From: Arenimonas caeni
GTDB taxonomy: Bacteria > Pseudomonadota > Gammaproteobacteria > Xanthomonadales > Xanthomonadaceae
Length of the DNA: 64,000 bases
Assembly (NCBI RefSeq): GCF_003024235.1
Contig: NZ_KZ679092.1
Location: forward strand, 1 to 64,000
Reading direction: 5' to 3'
The notes beneath the pieces were generated by a model. The model was given only the letters and a program-made list of their open reading frames with translations. It did not search any database and was not told the DNA's origin. Of the stretch, positions 1-12,450 are shown piece by piece (the first letter of the stretch is position 1; each line of letters begins with the position of its first letter). The position numbers and the translations under genes were made by a program.

Positions 1-253
1 ATCCGCTTGTGGTTCCATTCCGGCCGGCGCCGCCCGAGCAGCTTCCGGCACTTCCAAAAACCCCGGGCCGGCCGGTCTTTGACCAGCTCGGCCAGCGCCG
101 AGATGATCTCGGCATCACGTACCGTCCAGTCCAGCGGCGGCCGGTACCACGCCGCCCGGGACAGCCCGACGATGTCGCAGGACCGGCGCAGCGGCCGCTG
201 GTGCTCCTCCAGAAGGAAGCGCACCGCGTCCCGCTTTTGCGCCGGCCCTACAG
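1..253 (-). CDS. IS3-family transposase OrfB, N-terminal part (partial)
   Basis: After a -1 slip at the A-tract ending orfA, the minus strand stays open to the window edge and reads through residues such as RPARGFWKCRKLLGRRRPEW and WNHKR. These match the helix-turn-helix segment (HTH_21) that precedes the DDE integrase core in IS3 OrfB proteins. The catalytic domain itself is outside the window. In the family OrfB is made as an OrfAB fusion by programmed frameshifting, and the fusion protein is the active transposase. Confidence 0.7.
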
Positions 254-514
254 TTTTTTTTCGATCAGGTCCTTCATTGCGGCGATATCCAGGGCTTGCT
301 CGGCGTACATCCGCTTGAGCTTGGAGTTCTCGGCCTCGAGCTCCTTCACGCGCCGCAACTCGGATGCCTCCATGCCGCCGTACTTCGACTTCCACTGGTA
401 GTAGGTCGCCGAGCTGATCCCAGCCTGGCGGCACAGGTCCTTGATCGGCACCCCGGCGTCGCCCTGCTTGAGCACGGCAATGATCTGGGTCTCGGTGAAC
501 TTCGACTTCTTCAT
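248..514 (-). CDS. IS3-family transposase OrfA
   Basis: An 88-residue protein with an N-terminal helix-turn-helix at about residues 5-45 (FTETQIIAVLKQ, CRQAGISSATYYQWKSKYGG) and a C-terminal coiled coil with leucines at heptad spacing (residues about 52-85). This is the standard architecture and length of IS3-group OrfA, which binds the IS ends and modulates transposition. It has a good ribosome site, aggaggtt, just before the ATG. It ends on the A8 tract, from which the -1 frame continues into orfB. Confidence 0.9.
   Translation of the reverse strand: MKKSKFTETQIIAVLKQGDAGVPIKDLCRQAGISSATYYQWKSKYGGMEASELRRVKELEAENSKLKRMYAEQALDIAAMKDLIEKKL
254..261 (-). other. Programmed -1 frameshift slippery tract (A8)
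   Basis: The minus strand reads GAAAAAAAACTG just before the orfA stop codon. A run of eight A's at the orfA/orfB overlap matches the poly-A slippery heptamers known to drive -1 frameshifting in IS3-family elements. Moving to the -1 frame here gives an open reading frame with OrfB sequence, which supports its use. Confidence 0.65.
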
Positions 515-582
515 GCAAACCTCCTGGCGGGGAAAAGATGCCAGAAAGTTCTACTTATCGGGTGTCTACCGACCGGGGAAGC

Positions 583-873
583 TTACGAGCTCACCTTCAA
601 AAAACTAGACACTCTCGGACGAAGCGAGAAGTAGACGCCGTGGTCGATGGCATGGGAAATATCAGCCAGCGTTCGAAGCGTCATGTTTCGATTGCCACTC
701 AAGATTTGAGTGATATAGGAGCGAGACACGCCCAGCTTGGCAGCAAGATCAGCCTTGCTCAGTTGAGCCCGATCCATCGCATCGATGATCGAGCCAGTAA
801 CAGACACGATGAGCTCTTCCTGGCGCAGGCTTGCCTGATTGGCCTCATTCTTCAGCCATTCTTGGTAGCTCAT
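583..873 (-). CDS. XRE-family antitoxin of a HigBA-like module
   Basis: A 96-residue protein with a clear lambda-repressor-type helix-turn-helix at about residues 36-75 (KADLAAKLGVSRSYITQIL, then TLRTLADISHAI). It lies directly downstream of a RelE/HigB-like toxin gene, its ATG overlapping the toxin stop in an ATGA. The toxin-first order is that of higBA systems, where the antitoxin neutralises the toxin and represses the operon. The last eight or so residues run into the IS3 end, so the natural C-terminus may have been altered. The function is inferred from family and context. Confidence 0.8.
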   Translation of the reverse strand: MSYQEWLKNEANQASLRQEELIVSVTGSIIDAMDRAQLSKADLAAKLGVSRSYITQILSGNRNMTLRTLADISHAIDHGVYFSLRPRVSSFLKVSS

Positions 874-1250
874 TTTGACTCTCCATTCTGCCGCTTATAG
901 TCATTCATCAACTGAATGCACCTCTTGATCTTTGTGGGGTCGGCCTTGTCTTCCTTCTTGAACGCAGCCTGACCAATCACAAAGCACTTCTTGCCATTCA
1001 AACTTTCGAACCAGCCATACACACGAAACTTAGACCTACTCTTCACCGCGTAGACGCCGTCCTGCTGATGGTGAAGCTGATCAGGCGGGAGCTGCCCGAA
1101 GTCACCGAGGCGCTCCAATCGCTTGATCATGTTGGACAGGTGCTGGCCGTACTGCTTGCCGTATTTCGCGAACAGCTCATCCCAGGCCTCGATGCCGTCG
1201 GCCCACGTGAAGATGACTGCCTTTTGTCCATCGTATCGATAGCCCGGCAT
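870..1250 (-). CDS. RelE/HigB-like toxin
   Basis: A 126-residue basic protein with features of the RelE/HigB ribosome-dependent mRNA interferase fold: an N-terminal helical part (GIEAWDELFAKYGKQYGQHL), a central strand region (FRVYGWFE, KKCFVIGQAAFKK) and a C-terminal basic helix (KIKRCIQLMNDYKRQ). Toxins of this family cut mRNA in the ribosomal A site. The gene precedes and overlaps the XRE antitoxin gene. A symmetrical palindrome just upstream is a likely operator. The exact family assignment is made by eye; catalytic residues are not strongly conserved in it. Confidence 0.7.
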   Translation of the reverse strand: MPGYRYDGQKAVIFTWADGIEAWDELFAKYGKQYGQHLSNMIKRLERLGDFGQLPPDQLHHQQDGVYAVKSRSKFRVYGWFESLNGKKCFVIGQAAFKKEDKADPTKIKRCIQLMNDYKRQNGESK

Positions 1251-1268
1251 GGGATAGAAAGCCTAGTT

Positions 1269-1286
1269 GTTTACGTAAACGTTAAC
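1269..1286 (-). promoter_or_regulatory. Palindromic operator/promoter of the toxin-antitoxin pair
   Basis: GTTTACGTAAAC (1269-1280) is a perfect 12-bp palindrome, directly followed by GTTAAC (1281-1286), a second one. On the minus strand this sits between a -35-like TTGTTA and a -10-like TAGGCT spaced by 17 bp, and ends about 20 bp before the toxin ATG. This is where an XRE antitoxin would bind for autoregulation. The palindromes are seen in the sequence; the operator role is inferred. Confidence 0.5.
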
Positions 1287-1519
1287 AAGTCCGCTCGTCG
1301 GCCAAATTCGGCCGATAACGAAATCTCGATCTTCAGTGAGACTCTCCGTTAGGCCAGACCATGCAGCTTCCGCTCCAGCGTGCTCTTGGTGAAGCCAAGA
1401 ACAGGACGTGAAGAGGGTACAAGCCACCGGTCGAGCAGATCATTTGCGGCCTGAAACGGGCAGCACCAGGACACCGACAAGGGACTCTCTGCGCAAGACG
1501 AGACTCAGCAACACACTGT

Positions 1520-2059
1520 CTAGAGCCATCGCCAAATCCGAACGCAGATCCCGCTAACACAATCGAATGTCTTGCGACGCAACTTGATAACCAGCAGAAG
1601 CAGAATCAGGTTCCCAAATATCGCTAACCCTAGGGCTAGTTGCCCCCAACGAACTTTAGCCGCAACTACACCCTCGACACTTCTCGCAATCTTTTCGTCC
1701 AGATCCAGAAGAACAAATTCACGGAAGTCATCTGCATATGCAGCATCAGTGCGCAAACGCATATCATGCGCCGCCTGGTCTCCGCGGGTTTCAGCAAAGC
1801 TAATCCGTTCGCTATTCAGCGAATCGAACAGATACAAGGCAGGCTGAACTACGATCCAGGAAAGAATGCCATACTCCCTCGGAAACGACTCACCCCATCG
1901 ATCCTGAAAGGTGGGCGGGCAATAGAACGACGGGTTACAGACCCAGCCCTCTCTGATTCCTATAAATGGAAAATTCGCGGCAACGAAGATGGCGACACCG
2001 ATCAACAACCCAATCAGTCCACCAGGCACTTTATCGGACATCAAGCGCTCCATAGGCAC
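1520..2059 (-). CDS. Unrecognised two-TM membrane protein (island gene)
   Basis: A 179-residue protein that I do not recognise. It has one hydrophobic segment near the N-terminus (residues about 15-34, GLLIGVAIFVAANFPF) and one near the C-terminus (about 140-160, LGLAIFGNLILLLLVIKL). A hydrophilic stretch of about 105 residues lies between them and would be extracytoplasmic or cytoplasmic as a block. The start at 2059 is a GTG directly after the stop of the upstream gene; an in-frame ATG at 2041 is an alternative. It is likely co-transcribed with the gene at 2060-2503. Codon use is AT-richer than in the core genes. Confidence 0.55.
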   Translation of the reverse strand: MPMERLMSDKVPGGLIGLLIGVAIFVAANFPFIGIREGWVCNPSFYCPPTFQDRWGESFPREYGILSWIVVQPALYLFDSLNSERISFAETRGDQAAHDMRLRTDAAYADDFREFVLLDLDEKIARSVEGVVAAKVRWGQLALGLAIFGNLILLLLVIKLRRKTFDCVSGICVRIWRWL

Positions 2060-2503
2060 TTACTCAACAAACGTCTTCCTAACGTCATTGATCATTTCTT
2101 CCTGCGCTTCGAGCAACGCGCTACAGGCAGAGACTCTCTGCACTAGCCCTGCCTGATCACCTCGCTCAAGCATCGCCATCATTCCTGTATAGGAAGCCTC
2201 TCGCCTGCCTTCAAACATTGCTTTGAAGGCCCCGTAGGGCTTCCGCTGCTCTGGGTTATCTAAATGGTATGCGTGAGATGCGAGCCACATCGCAGCGAAA
2301 TGTGCCCCTTCTGCGGTCTGCTTTGCCTGCTTTGAACTGGCAGGGCGCTCGTTAGCTAACTCAGCTGCTGAAACCCAATCCCAGACTCCCGCGCAATCCG
2401 CAAAGGTATTCGCCATTCTGCTGGCGTCCGCGACCGCCCCATCATCCGACGGCGAGGGGCTGGTCGACACAGCGACCAGCATGAGAATTTCTCTCAGCAT
2501 CAT
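2060..2503 (-). CDS. Unrecognised small, probably exported protein (island gene)
   Basis: A 147-residue protein that I do not recognise. A short hydrophobic N-terminus (MLREILMLVAVSTSPS) could be a signal sequence but is weak. The rest is soluble, with two cysteines (in FADCAGVWDW and VSACSALLEAQ) that could pair if it is exported. It is followed without a gap by the GTG of the membrane protein gene, so the two probably form an operon and may act together. A good ribosome site, ggagg, precedes the start. Composition marks it as part of the island. Confidence 0.5.
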   Translation of the reverse strand: MMLREILMLVAVSTSPSPSDDGAVADASRMANTFADCAGVWDWVSAAELANERPASSKQAKQTAEGAHFAAMWLASHAYHLDNPEQRKPYGAFKAMFEGRREASYTGMMAMLERGDQAGLVQRVSACSALLEAQEEMINDVRKTFVE

Positions 2504-2650
2504 TTCCTCCGGCGGTCGCTTTCGACTCGATCATGTGCGGCCAACGGCCCAACTGGCTGCGTCAGGCCAGCATGAAGCAAATTGCAGTTGTTGAGGCGGC
2601 TTCAATAGGCGTACCAACTCGACAACTCTGTCAGTACCAAGTGATTTGAT

Positions 2651-2701
2651 TGTTAGATTCCGGCAAGCGCCGTAAGTGGCTGTTTATGTTAGACTTCCGG
2701 C
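2651..2701 (+). repeat. Direct repeat next to the attachment site
   Basis: TGTTAGATTCCGGC (2651-2664) and TGTTAGACTTCCGGC (2687-2701) are direct repeats differing by a one-base insertion, spaced 36 bp apart, immediately before the tRNA-Phe fragment. Short direct repeats at this position are often arm-type binding sites for an integrase or excisionase. That role is an inference; the repetition is seen in the sequence. Confidence 0.4.
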
Positions 2702-2706
2702 CAGTT

Positions 2707-2750
2707 TGAAAATCCCCGTGTCGGGGGTTCGATTCCCTCCCCGGCCACCA
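2707..2750 (+). other. Attachment site: 3' fragment of tRNA-Phe
   Basis: The 44 nt read as the 3' part of tRNA-Phe: anticodon-loop sequence TGAAAATCCCC, variable loop GTGTC, T-arm GGGGG-TTCGATT-CCCTC, acceptor strand CCCGGCC, discriminator A and encoded CCA. The 5' half (GGCCGGG acceptor, D-arm, anticodon 5' stem) is missing; the bases before 2707 do not pair with the acceptor strand. A complete tRNA is therefore excluded, and this is best read as the duplicated core (att) of an element integrated into tRNA-Phe. Confidence 0.8.
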
Positions 2751-2761
2751 TCCTACAAGCC

Positions 2762-2802
2762 ACGCCCCGCCTGGGTTCCAGCCCTGCGGGGCGTTTCGCT
2801 TT
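2762..2802 (+). terminator. Intrinsic terminator after the tRNA-Phe fragment
   Basis: ACGCCCCGC (2762-2770) pairs with GCGGGGCGT (2786-2794), a 9-bp stem, followed by TTTCGCTTT. It is probably the native terminator of tRNA-Phe, left behind on the core side when the island was inserted. The rest of 2504-2833 contains no gene that I can see. Confidence 0.65.
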
Positions 2803-2833
2803 ATGGCGCCGGAACTTCTATCCTGCGTCTGTG

Positions 2834-3496
2834 ATGACCGCCCCCGACCAGATCCGCCGCGACGGCTACGCCCTGCTCCGCCAGGCCATTCCCGCCGACT
2901 GGCTGGACGAGCTGCGGGCGGCCTTCGACGCCAATCTGGTGCCGTCGGAGCACTGGCCGGTGCCGCGCGGCCGCGACTGGCGGCACGCCATGCTCGACCT
3001 CGAGCCGAGGGTGCAGGAAGTGTGCCGGTTGCCGGTGCTGCTGGCGGCGGTGGGTGCCCTGGTGGGCGAGCGATTCTTCCTCGGCCAGGTCGAGGGCCGC
3101 GAGCCGCTGCCCGGCGGCGGCATGCAGGGCCTGCACCGCGACCTGTCGGCGCAGCGCCCCGGCGACACCGCCAGCGCGCTCGCCTTCTTCGACGACTACG
3201 GCCCGGCCAACGGCGCCACGCGCCTGGTGCCCGGCAGCCACCGGCCCGCGCCGGACGAGCCACCACCGTCGGAACTCGACGAGCCGCGCGCGCTGCAGAT
3301 CGAAGGGCGCGCGGGCGACATCCTGGTGTTCGACGCCGACCTGGTGCACGCCGGCAGCCTCAACGTGGCCGGCGGCCGGCGGCGCTCGATCCTGATGGGT
3401 TTCTTCGCCGAGCCTCTGTACGATGCGCTCGCGGCCACCGCCGGCCTGCGCAATGTCCGCATGGACACCCGCGAAAGGTTCGAGCCCACGCCATGA
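2834..3496 (+). CDS. Phytanoyl-CoA dioxygenase (PhyH) family protein
   Basis: A 220-residue non-haem Fe(II)/2-oxoglutarate dioxygenase. The iron ligands are visible as H101-x-D103 (GLHRDLSAQ) and the distal H172 (DLVHAGS). The arginine cluster R182-R184 (GGRRRSILMG) is placed to bind 2-oxoglutarate. The family hydroxylates diverse small molecules, from phytanoyl-CoA to halogenated or antibiotic substrates, so the substrate cannot be told. The start at ATG 2834 is preferred to a GTG one codon upstream. The stop overlaps the start of the next gene (ATGA), suggesting coupled translation. Confidence 0.85.
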   Translation: MTAPDQIRRDGYALLRQAIPADWLDELRAAFDANLVPSEHWPVPRGRDWRHAMLDLEPRVQEVCRLPVLLAAVGALVGERFFLGQVEGREPLPGGGMQGLHRDLSAQRPGDTASALAFFDDYGPANGATRLVPGSHRPAPDEPPPSELDEPRALQIEGRAGDILVFDADLVHAGSLNVAGGRRRSILMGFFAEPLYDALAATAGLRNVRMDTRERFEPTP

Positions 3497-3846
3497 CGCC
3501 CCGCAAGAAGCCCACCGTCCCCGCCGAGCGCCTTGGCGAGCCGCATGCCCAGCTGCGAGACGCCGCCGGCAAGCTGCTGGGCGGCATCGTGCTCAAGGAC
3601 GGCCGCTGGGTGCTGGGCCTGGGCGGCCGCATCGTCGGCGAATCCGACAGCGCCGCGCACGTGCTGGCCATCCTCAAGCGCGCCGCCGCACTGGCCCGCG
3701 CCGAAGGGCGCGAGGTGGACCTGGTGTTCTCCGCCCCGCTGCGCGCCGCCGCGCACAAGGAAGCCGAGGCCGAGGGCCTCGATTTCGAGGCCTTCCAGGC
3801 CCGCCTGGTCGCGCATATGGATGCGGCCGGCAAAGCTGAATCCTGA
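3493..3846 (+). CDS. Unrecognised protein translationally coupled to the PhyH gene
   Basis: A 117-residue protein without a family I can name. It has a basic N-terminus (TPRKKPTVPAERLGEP), a middle with a strand-rich look (GGIVLKDGRWVLGLGGRIVGESD) and an alanine-rich helical C-terminus. No signal peptide and no cysteines are seen. Its ATG overlaps the stop of the dioxygenase gene by the ATGA arrangement, so the two are probably made together and may share a pathway. Expression is likely real given the overlap, but the function is unknown. Confidence 0.55.
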   Translation: MTPRKKPTVPAERLGEPHAQLRDAAGKLLGGIVLKDGRWVLGLGGRIVGESDSAAHVLAILKRAAALARAEGREVDLVFSAPLRAAAHKEAEAEGLDFEAFQARLVAHMDAAGKAES

Positions 3847-3916
3847 GGCGGCCGATTCACGAAGCATGAAGGTCGCGGCTGTTCCACTCGAACCACGACC
3901 ACCGCGGGAGCCCGCC

Positions 3917-4450
3917 ATGTTCCGCAGCCTGTTCGTCACCGTCCTGCTCGCCGCCGGCACCGTCGGCGCAAAAGAGCCGCTGCAGCCCGTCCCCGGGCTC
4001 GACATCAACCGCTATTCGGGCACGTGGTACGAAATCGCGCGCCTGCCCAACCGCTTCGAGGACCAGTGCGTGGGCGACGTCACCGCCACCTACACGCCGC
4101 TGCAGAGCGGCCGCATCCAGGTGGTGAACGCCTGCCGCAACGCGGACGGCGAAATCGAGGCGGTCGAGGGCCAGGCCCGCAAGTCCGGCCGCCACCTCGC
4201 CAAGCTCGAGGTGCGCTTCGCGCCGGCCTGGCTGGGCTGGCTGCCCTTCGTCTGGGCCGACTACTGGGTGGTGGCGCTCGACCCCGACTACCGCTGGGCC
4301 ATCGTCGGCGAACCCGACCGCAAGTACCTGTGGTTCCTCGCCCGGGAGCCGGCGGTGGACCGGGCCACCTTCGACGAGCTCAGGGCCCGCGCCACCGCCC
4401 TGGGCTTCGACCTCGACGCGCTGGTGGTGGTCTCGCCGCCCGCCGACTGA
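3917..4450 (+). CDS. Bacterial lipocalin (Blc-like)
   Basis: A 177-residue exported protein with an N-terminal signal peptide (about 18 residues, ending near VGA-KEP) and the lipocalin signature G35-T-W37 (YSGTWYEIARLPNRFE). Further conserved blocks are LDPDYRWAIVGEPDRKYLWF and the C-terminal helix. Blc-type lipocalins bind fatty acids or lysophospholipids and are linked to envelope maintenance. E. coli Blc is a lipoprotein; here no lipobox cysteine is present, so it would be periplasmic and soluble. The start is placed at the ATG that begins the signal peptide; the frame is open further upstream without coding character. Confidence 0.85.
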   Translation: MFRSLFVTVLLAAGTVGAKEPLQPVPGLDINRYSGTWYEIARLPNRFEDQCVGDVTATYTPLQSGRIQVVNACRNADGEIEAVEGQARKSGRHLAKLEVRFAPAWLGWLPFVWADYWVVALDPDYRWAIVGEPDRKYLWFLAREPAVDRATFDELRARATALGFDLDALVVVSPPAD

Positions 4451-4520
4451 GCGCGCCGCCACGCGCCGCGAACATACGGGCTGGTATGCTTCGGGGGTTG
4501 CCCTACGGAGCCCGCCCGCG

Positions 4521-4985
4521 ATGCGCAGACTGCACCTCGTCCTGTTCCTGGCCCTGGCCACCCTGCTGGCCGCCTGCGCCGGCGGCCCGCCCAAGCGCGT
4601 CTATCCGCCCCAGGCCAGCGTGCAGGAACTGCAGGTGCAGGCCGACGGCAGCTGGCTGGTGAAGCTGCGCATCCGCAATTTCAGCACCGTGCCCATGCAC
4701 TTCTCGCGCCTCGAGGGCACGCTTTCGATCGACGGCCAGGAAGCCGGGCGCTTCGATTTCAATCCCGGCCTGGCCGTCGGCCCGGGCTCGGCGGAGATCA
4801 TCGAGCAGCGCATGGCGCCGCCGGCCGCCGCCCGCGACGCGGTCGCCGCCGCGCTCGCAAACCGCCAGCCCCTGCGCTACCAGCTCGGCGGCCGCCTGGC
4901 CAGCTCCGATCCCGGCACCAACGACAAGTTCGACTACTCCAGCCGCCTCGACCCGGTCCCCGGGCTCGAGGGCGTGCTGCGCTGA
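4521..4985 (+). CDS. Lipoprotein with an LEA type 2 / WHy-like domain
   Basis: A 154-residue protein with a lipoprotein signal ending in the lipobox L16-A-A-C19. The mature part resembles the LEA type 2 (water stress and hypersensitive response, WHy) beta-sandwich: alternation such as SWLVKLRIRNFSTVPMHFSRLEGTL with the typical NFS turn. Such proteins in Gram-negative bacteria are usually anchored in the membrane and have no known enzyme activity. It lies 20 nt upstream of the acyl-CoA dehydrogenase gene and may be co-transcribed with it. The domain call is by eye. Confidence 0.7.
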   Translation: MRRLHLVLFLALATLLAACAGGPPKRVYPPQASVQELQVQADGSWLVKLRIRNFSTVPMHFSRLEGTLSIDGQEAGRFDFNPGLAVGPGSAEIIEQRMAPPAAARDAVAAALANRQPLRYQLGGRLASSDPGTNDKFDYSSRLDPVPGLEGVLR

Positions 4986-5005
4986 CCCCACGAGGAACCC
5001 AAGGC

Positions 5006-6796
<1,791 letters not shown>

Positions 6797-6902
6797 GTCC
6801 GGTTGCGCCGGGCCCGCCAGCCGCGGGCCCGGCGGCACCTGCCGAAAGTCGTACTGACCCCCGGGACAAGACCGGCACGGCCGAGCCGGCCATGCTTGCG
6901 GC

Positions 6903-7733
6903 ATGGCCCCGCGCACGACCCCCACCCACGCACTCTGGCTGCTGGCCGCCTGGACGATCCTGGCGACGCTCTGGTTCGTTTCCCCGTGGTTCCCGATGCA
7001 GCCGCTGGCGGCCCTGCAGCGCGCCTCCGGCGGCTGGATCACGGTCACCCTGCTCGCCTCCGGCCTGATCGGCCTGGTGCAACTGGCCATCGTCGCCGGA
7101 CCGGGCGGGCAGCGCCTGCGGCGGCTCGGCTGGCGGGCATCGCGCATCCCGGCGGCGCTGCTGCTCGGGCTGCTGCTCTGGGCCCTGATGCAGGCCGGGA
7201 CGCTGGTGGCGCAGGCCGGCAGCGGCAGCCCGCTGCAGCCTCACCCGGCCTGGGAGGCAGGCCTTGGCGTCGCACTCGGCCCGCTGCTGGCCCAGCTGAT
7301 GGGCACGGCGCTGATGGAGGAGACGGTGTTCCGCGGCTTCCTGTGGCCGGAGCTGGCGCGCCGTTTCGGCGGCGGCCGGCGCGGCGCCTGGCTCGGTGCA
7401 CTGGCCTCGCAGGCCCTGTTCGCACTGATGCACCTGCCGATCCTCTGGTACCACGGCCTGGACACCGCCGCCCAGGCCAGCACCCTGCTCACGCTGTTCG
7501 GGGTGGGCCTGGTGTTCGTCCTGGTCTATGCCACGACCCGGAACCTGTTCGTTGCCGTTGCGGTCCACGCACTCGGCAACGCGCCCACCCTGCTGTTCGA
7601 ACCCCAGGGCATGGCGCCGACGCTGTGGCTGTTCGCCGGGGCACTGGCGGTCTGCACGCTCGCCTTCGCATGGCGCCGCTGGCGGCGGCGGCCACGCCCC
7701 GCGCTGGCCGGGAACGAAACGGCGACGGCCTGA
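6903..7733 (+). CDS. CPBP-family intramembrane glutamic endopeptidase
   Basis: A 276-residue polytopic membrane protein with the Rce1/CPBP motifs: E139-E140-xxx-R144 (MEETVFRGF), H177 in the second motif (FALMHLP) and H222-xxx-N226 in the third (VHALGNAPT). These form the active site of intramembrane glutamic proteases. In bacteria the family is linked to bacteriocin self-immunity, but most chromosomal members have no known substrate. The start is an ATG with little upstream sequence between it and the preceding gene. A hairpin terminator follows. Confidence 0.85.
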   Translation: MAPRTTPTHALWLLAAWTILATLWFVSPWFPMQPLAALQRASGGWITVTLLASGLIGLVQLAIVAGPGGQRLRRLGWRASRIPAALLLGLLLWALMQAGTLVAQAGSGSPLQPHPAWEAGLGVALGPLLAQLMGTALMEETVFRGFLWPELARRFGGGRRGAWLGALASQALFALMHLPILWYHGLDTAAQASTLLTLFGVGLVFVLVYATTRNLFVAVAVHALGNAPTLLFEPQGMAPTLWLFAGALAVCTLAFAWRRWRRRPRPALAGNETATA

Positions 7734-7740
7734 AAACAAA

Positions 7741-7760
7741 AACCCGCCTGTCGGCGGGTT
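7741..7760 (-). terminator. Bidirectional intrinsic terminator
   Basis: AACCCGCC-TGTC-GGCGGGTT is a perfect 8-bp stem with a 4-nt loop. On the minus strand it is followed by TTTGTTTT, making it a strong terminator for tRNA-Pro. On the plus strand the T tract is weaker but it can serve the protease gene. Confidence 0.8.
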
Positions 7761-7801
7761 TCTTGTCGCCGGCCCCGGGGATCGGGCCAGGCTTCACGAA
7801 T

Positions 7802-7878
7802 TGGTCGGGACGGTGAGATTCGAACTCACGACCCCTAGCACCCCATGCTAGTGCGCTACCAGGCTGCGCTACGCCCCG
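7802..7878 (-). tRNA. tRNA-Pro (anticodon GGG)
   Basis: A 77-nt cloverleaf: acceptor CGGGGCG paired with CGTCCCG (one G-T), D-arm GCGCAGCCTGGTAGCGC, anticodon stem CTAGC/GCTAG around the loop ATGGGGT with anticodon GGG, T-arm GTGAG-TTCGAAT-CTCAC and an encoded CCA. It reads CCC and CCU codons. A -10-like TATAAT lies at 7909-7914 on the minus strand, about 30 nt upstream. Confidence 0.95.
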
Positions 7879-7926
7879 ATTCGTGTCCCGGCCGGAGCCG
7901 GGCTGGCGATTATACGCAAAAACCGC

Positions 7927-8283
7927 TCAGCGGCGCAGGAGCTGCAGGACTTCCTCGAGCTCCATGCGCACCTGCTTGACGATCTGGGCCGACATGCTGG
8001 TTTCCATGCGCCCGGCCTCGCCCTCCAAGCGCTGGCGGGCGCCGGAGATGGTGTAGCCCTGTTCGTACAGCAGGCCGCGGATCTGGCGGATCATCAGCAC
8101 GTCGTGCCGCTGGTAGTAGCGGCGGTTGCCCCGGCGCTTGACCGGCTTGAGGCTGGTGAACTCGGTCTCCCAGTAGCGCAGCACGTGCGGCTTGACGTCG
8201 CACAGCTCGCTGACCTCACCGATGGTGAAGTAGCGCTTCGCCGGGATCGGCGGGAGTTCCCGGTTACTGCCTGGATCCAGCAT
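7927..8283 (-). CDS. MerR-family regulator of the ihfA-linked type
   Basis: A 118-residue protein with a MerR-type winged helix-turn-helix at about residues 18-85 ([20 protein letters not shown], then [16 protein letters not shown]) and a short C-terminal helix for dimerisation. No cysteine-rich metal site is seen, so it is not a classical metal sensor. A MerR-like gene immediately downstream of ihfA is a conserved arrangement in gammaproteobacteria, but its targets are not established. The start overlaps the 3' end of ihfA by 20 bp, implying co-expression. Confidence 0.85.
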   Translation of the reverse strand: MLDPGSNRELPPIPAKRYFTIGEVSELCDVKPHVLRYWETEFTSLKPVKRRGNRRYYQRHDVLMIRQIRGLLYEQGYTISGARQRLEGEAGRMETSMSAQIVKQVRMELEEVLQLLRR

Positions 8284-8563
8284 AGGCTTCCACGCGCTCC
8301 TTGAGCTTCTGTCCCGGACGGAAGGTCACGACGGTGCGCGCGGAGATGGGAATCTCCTCGCCGGTCTTGGGGTTGCGGCCGGGACGCTGGTTCTTCTGGC
8401 GCAGGTCGAAGTTGCCGAAGCCCGACAGCTTGACCTGCTGCCCACGCTCCAGCGCTTCCCTCAGCGCATCGAAGAAGGAGTCCACGAATTCCTTGGCCTC
8501 GCGCTTGTTCAAGCCAACTTCCTCGAACAACCGCTCGGCCATTTCGGCCTTGGTCAGTGCCAT
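8264..8563 (-). CDS. ihfA: Integration host factor alpha subunit
   Basis: A 99-residue DNA-bending protein of the HU/IHF family. The DNA-binding arm is visible as [16 protein letters not shown] (residues about 59-74), with KLSGFGNF before it and [12 protein letters not shown] after it. It forms a heterodimer with IhfB and acts in recombination, transcription and nucleoid structure. Location right after pheT is the standard gammaproteobacterial position, where ihfA is often expressed from the pheST transcript and from internal promoters. Confidence 0.97.
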   Translation of the reverse strand: MALTKAEMAERLFEEVGLNKREAKEFVDSFFDALREALERGQQVKLSGFGNFDLRQKNQRPGRNPKTGEEIPISARTVVTFRPGQKLKERVEAYAGSRQ

Positions 8564-8598
8564 GTACTACCCCTGTAACCCGCCGTTGCCGGCGTACC

Positions 8599-12438
<3,840 letters not shown>

Positions 12439-12450
12439 TTCTTATTCTCC

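Larger units (their letters stand above)
1..575 (-). mobile_element. IS3-family insertion sequence, truncated by the window edge
   Basis: Two overlapping transposase frames, orfA and orfB, with a slippery A8 tract between them are the hallmark of the IS3 family. Only the orfA end is inside the window; the distal part of orfB and that terminal repeat are off the left edge. The outer boundary near 575 is approximate. I could not fix a terminal inverted repeat without the other end, although the sequence around 545-570 is a candidate. The element abuts the 3' end of the antitoxin gene. Confidence 0.7.
1..2750. mobile_element. Right end of a tRNA-Phe-targeted genomic island
   Basis: The first 2.7 kb is clearly less GC-rich than the rest of the window. 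It carries an IS3-family element, a toxin-antitoxin pair and two small unrecognised genes, and it stops exactly at a 44-nt duplicate of the 3' part of tRNA-Phe. Beyond that point the composition changes to the GC-rich core. This is the layout left by a tyrosine integrase that uses a tRNA 3' end as attB. The intact tRNA-Phe and the integrase would lie to the left, outside the window, so the island length is unknown. The boundary is seen in the sequence; the integration mechanism is inferred. Confidence 0.7.

Noticed and set aside
1333-1519. 75-residue minus-strand frame and a vaguely transposase-like stretch
   Set aside because: The frame has no ribosome site or recognisable domain, and its composition is not coding-like. 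The plus-strand similarity to IS3 OrfA is too weak to call a remnant.
2540-2620. Possible integron attC site (GCCCAACTGG ... CAGTTGTTGAGGC)
   Set aside because: There is a partial inverted repeat, but the R' box does not fit GTTRRRY and no second core-like pair is aligned with it. The tRNA-Phe fragment explains the boundary better.
2675-2750. Complete tRNA gene
   Set aside because: Only the 3' part folds as a tRNA. The bases where the acceptor 5' strand should be (AGTGGCT) do not pair with CCCGGCC, and no D-arm is present.
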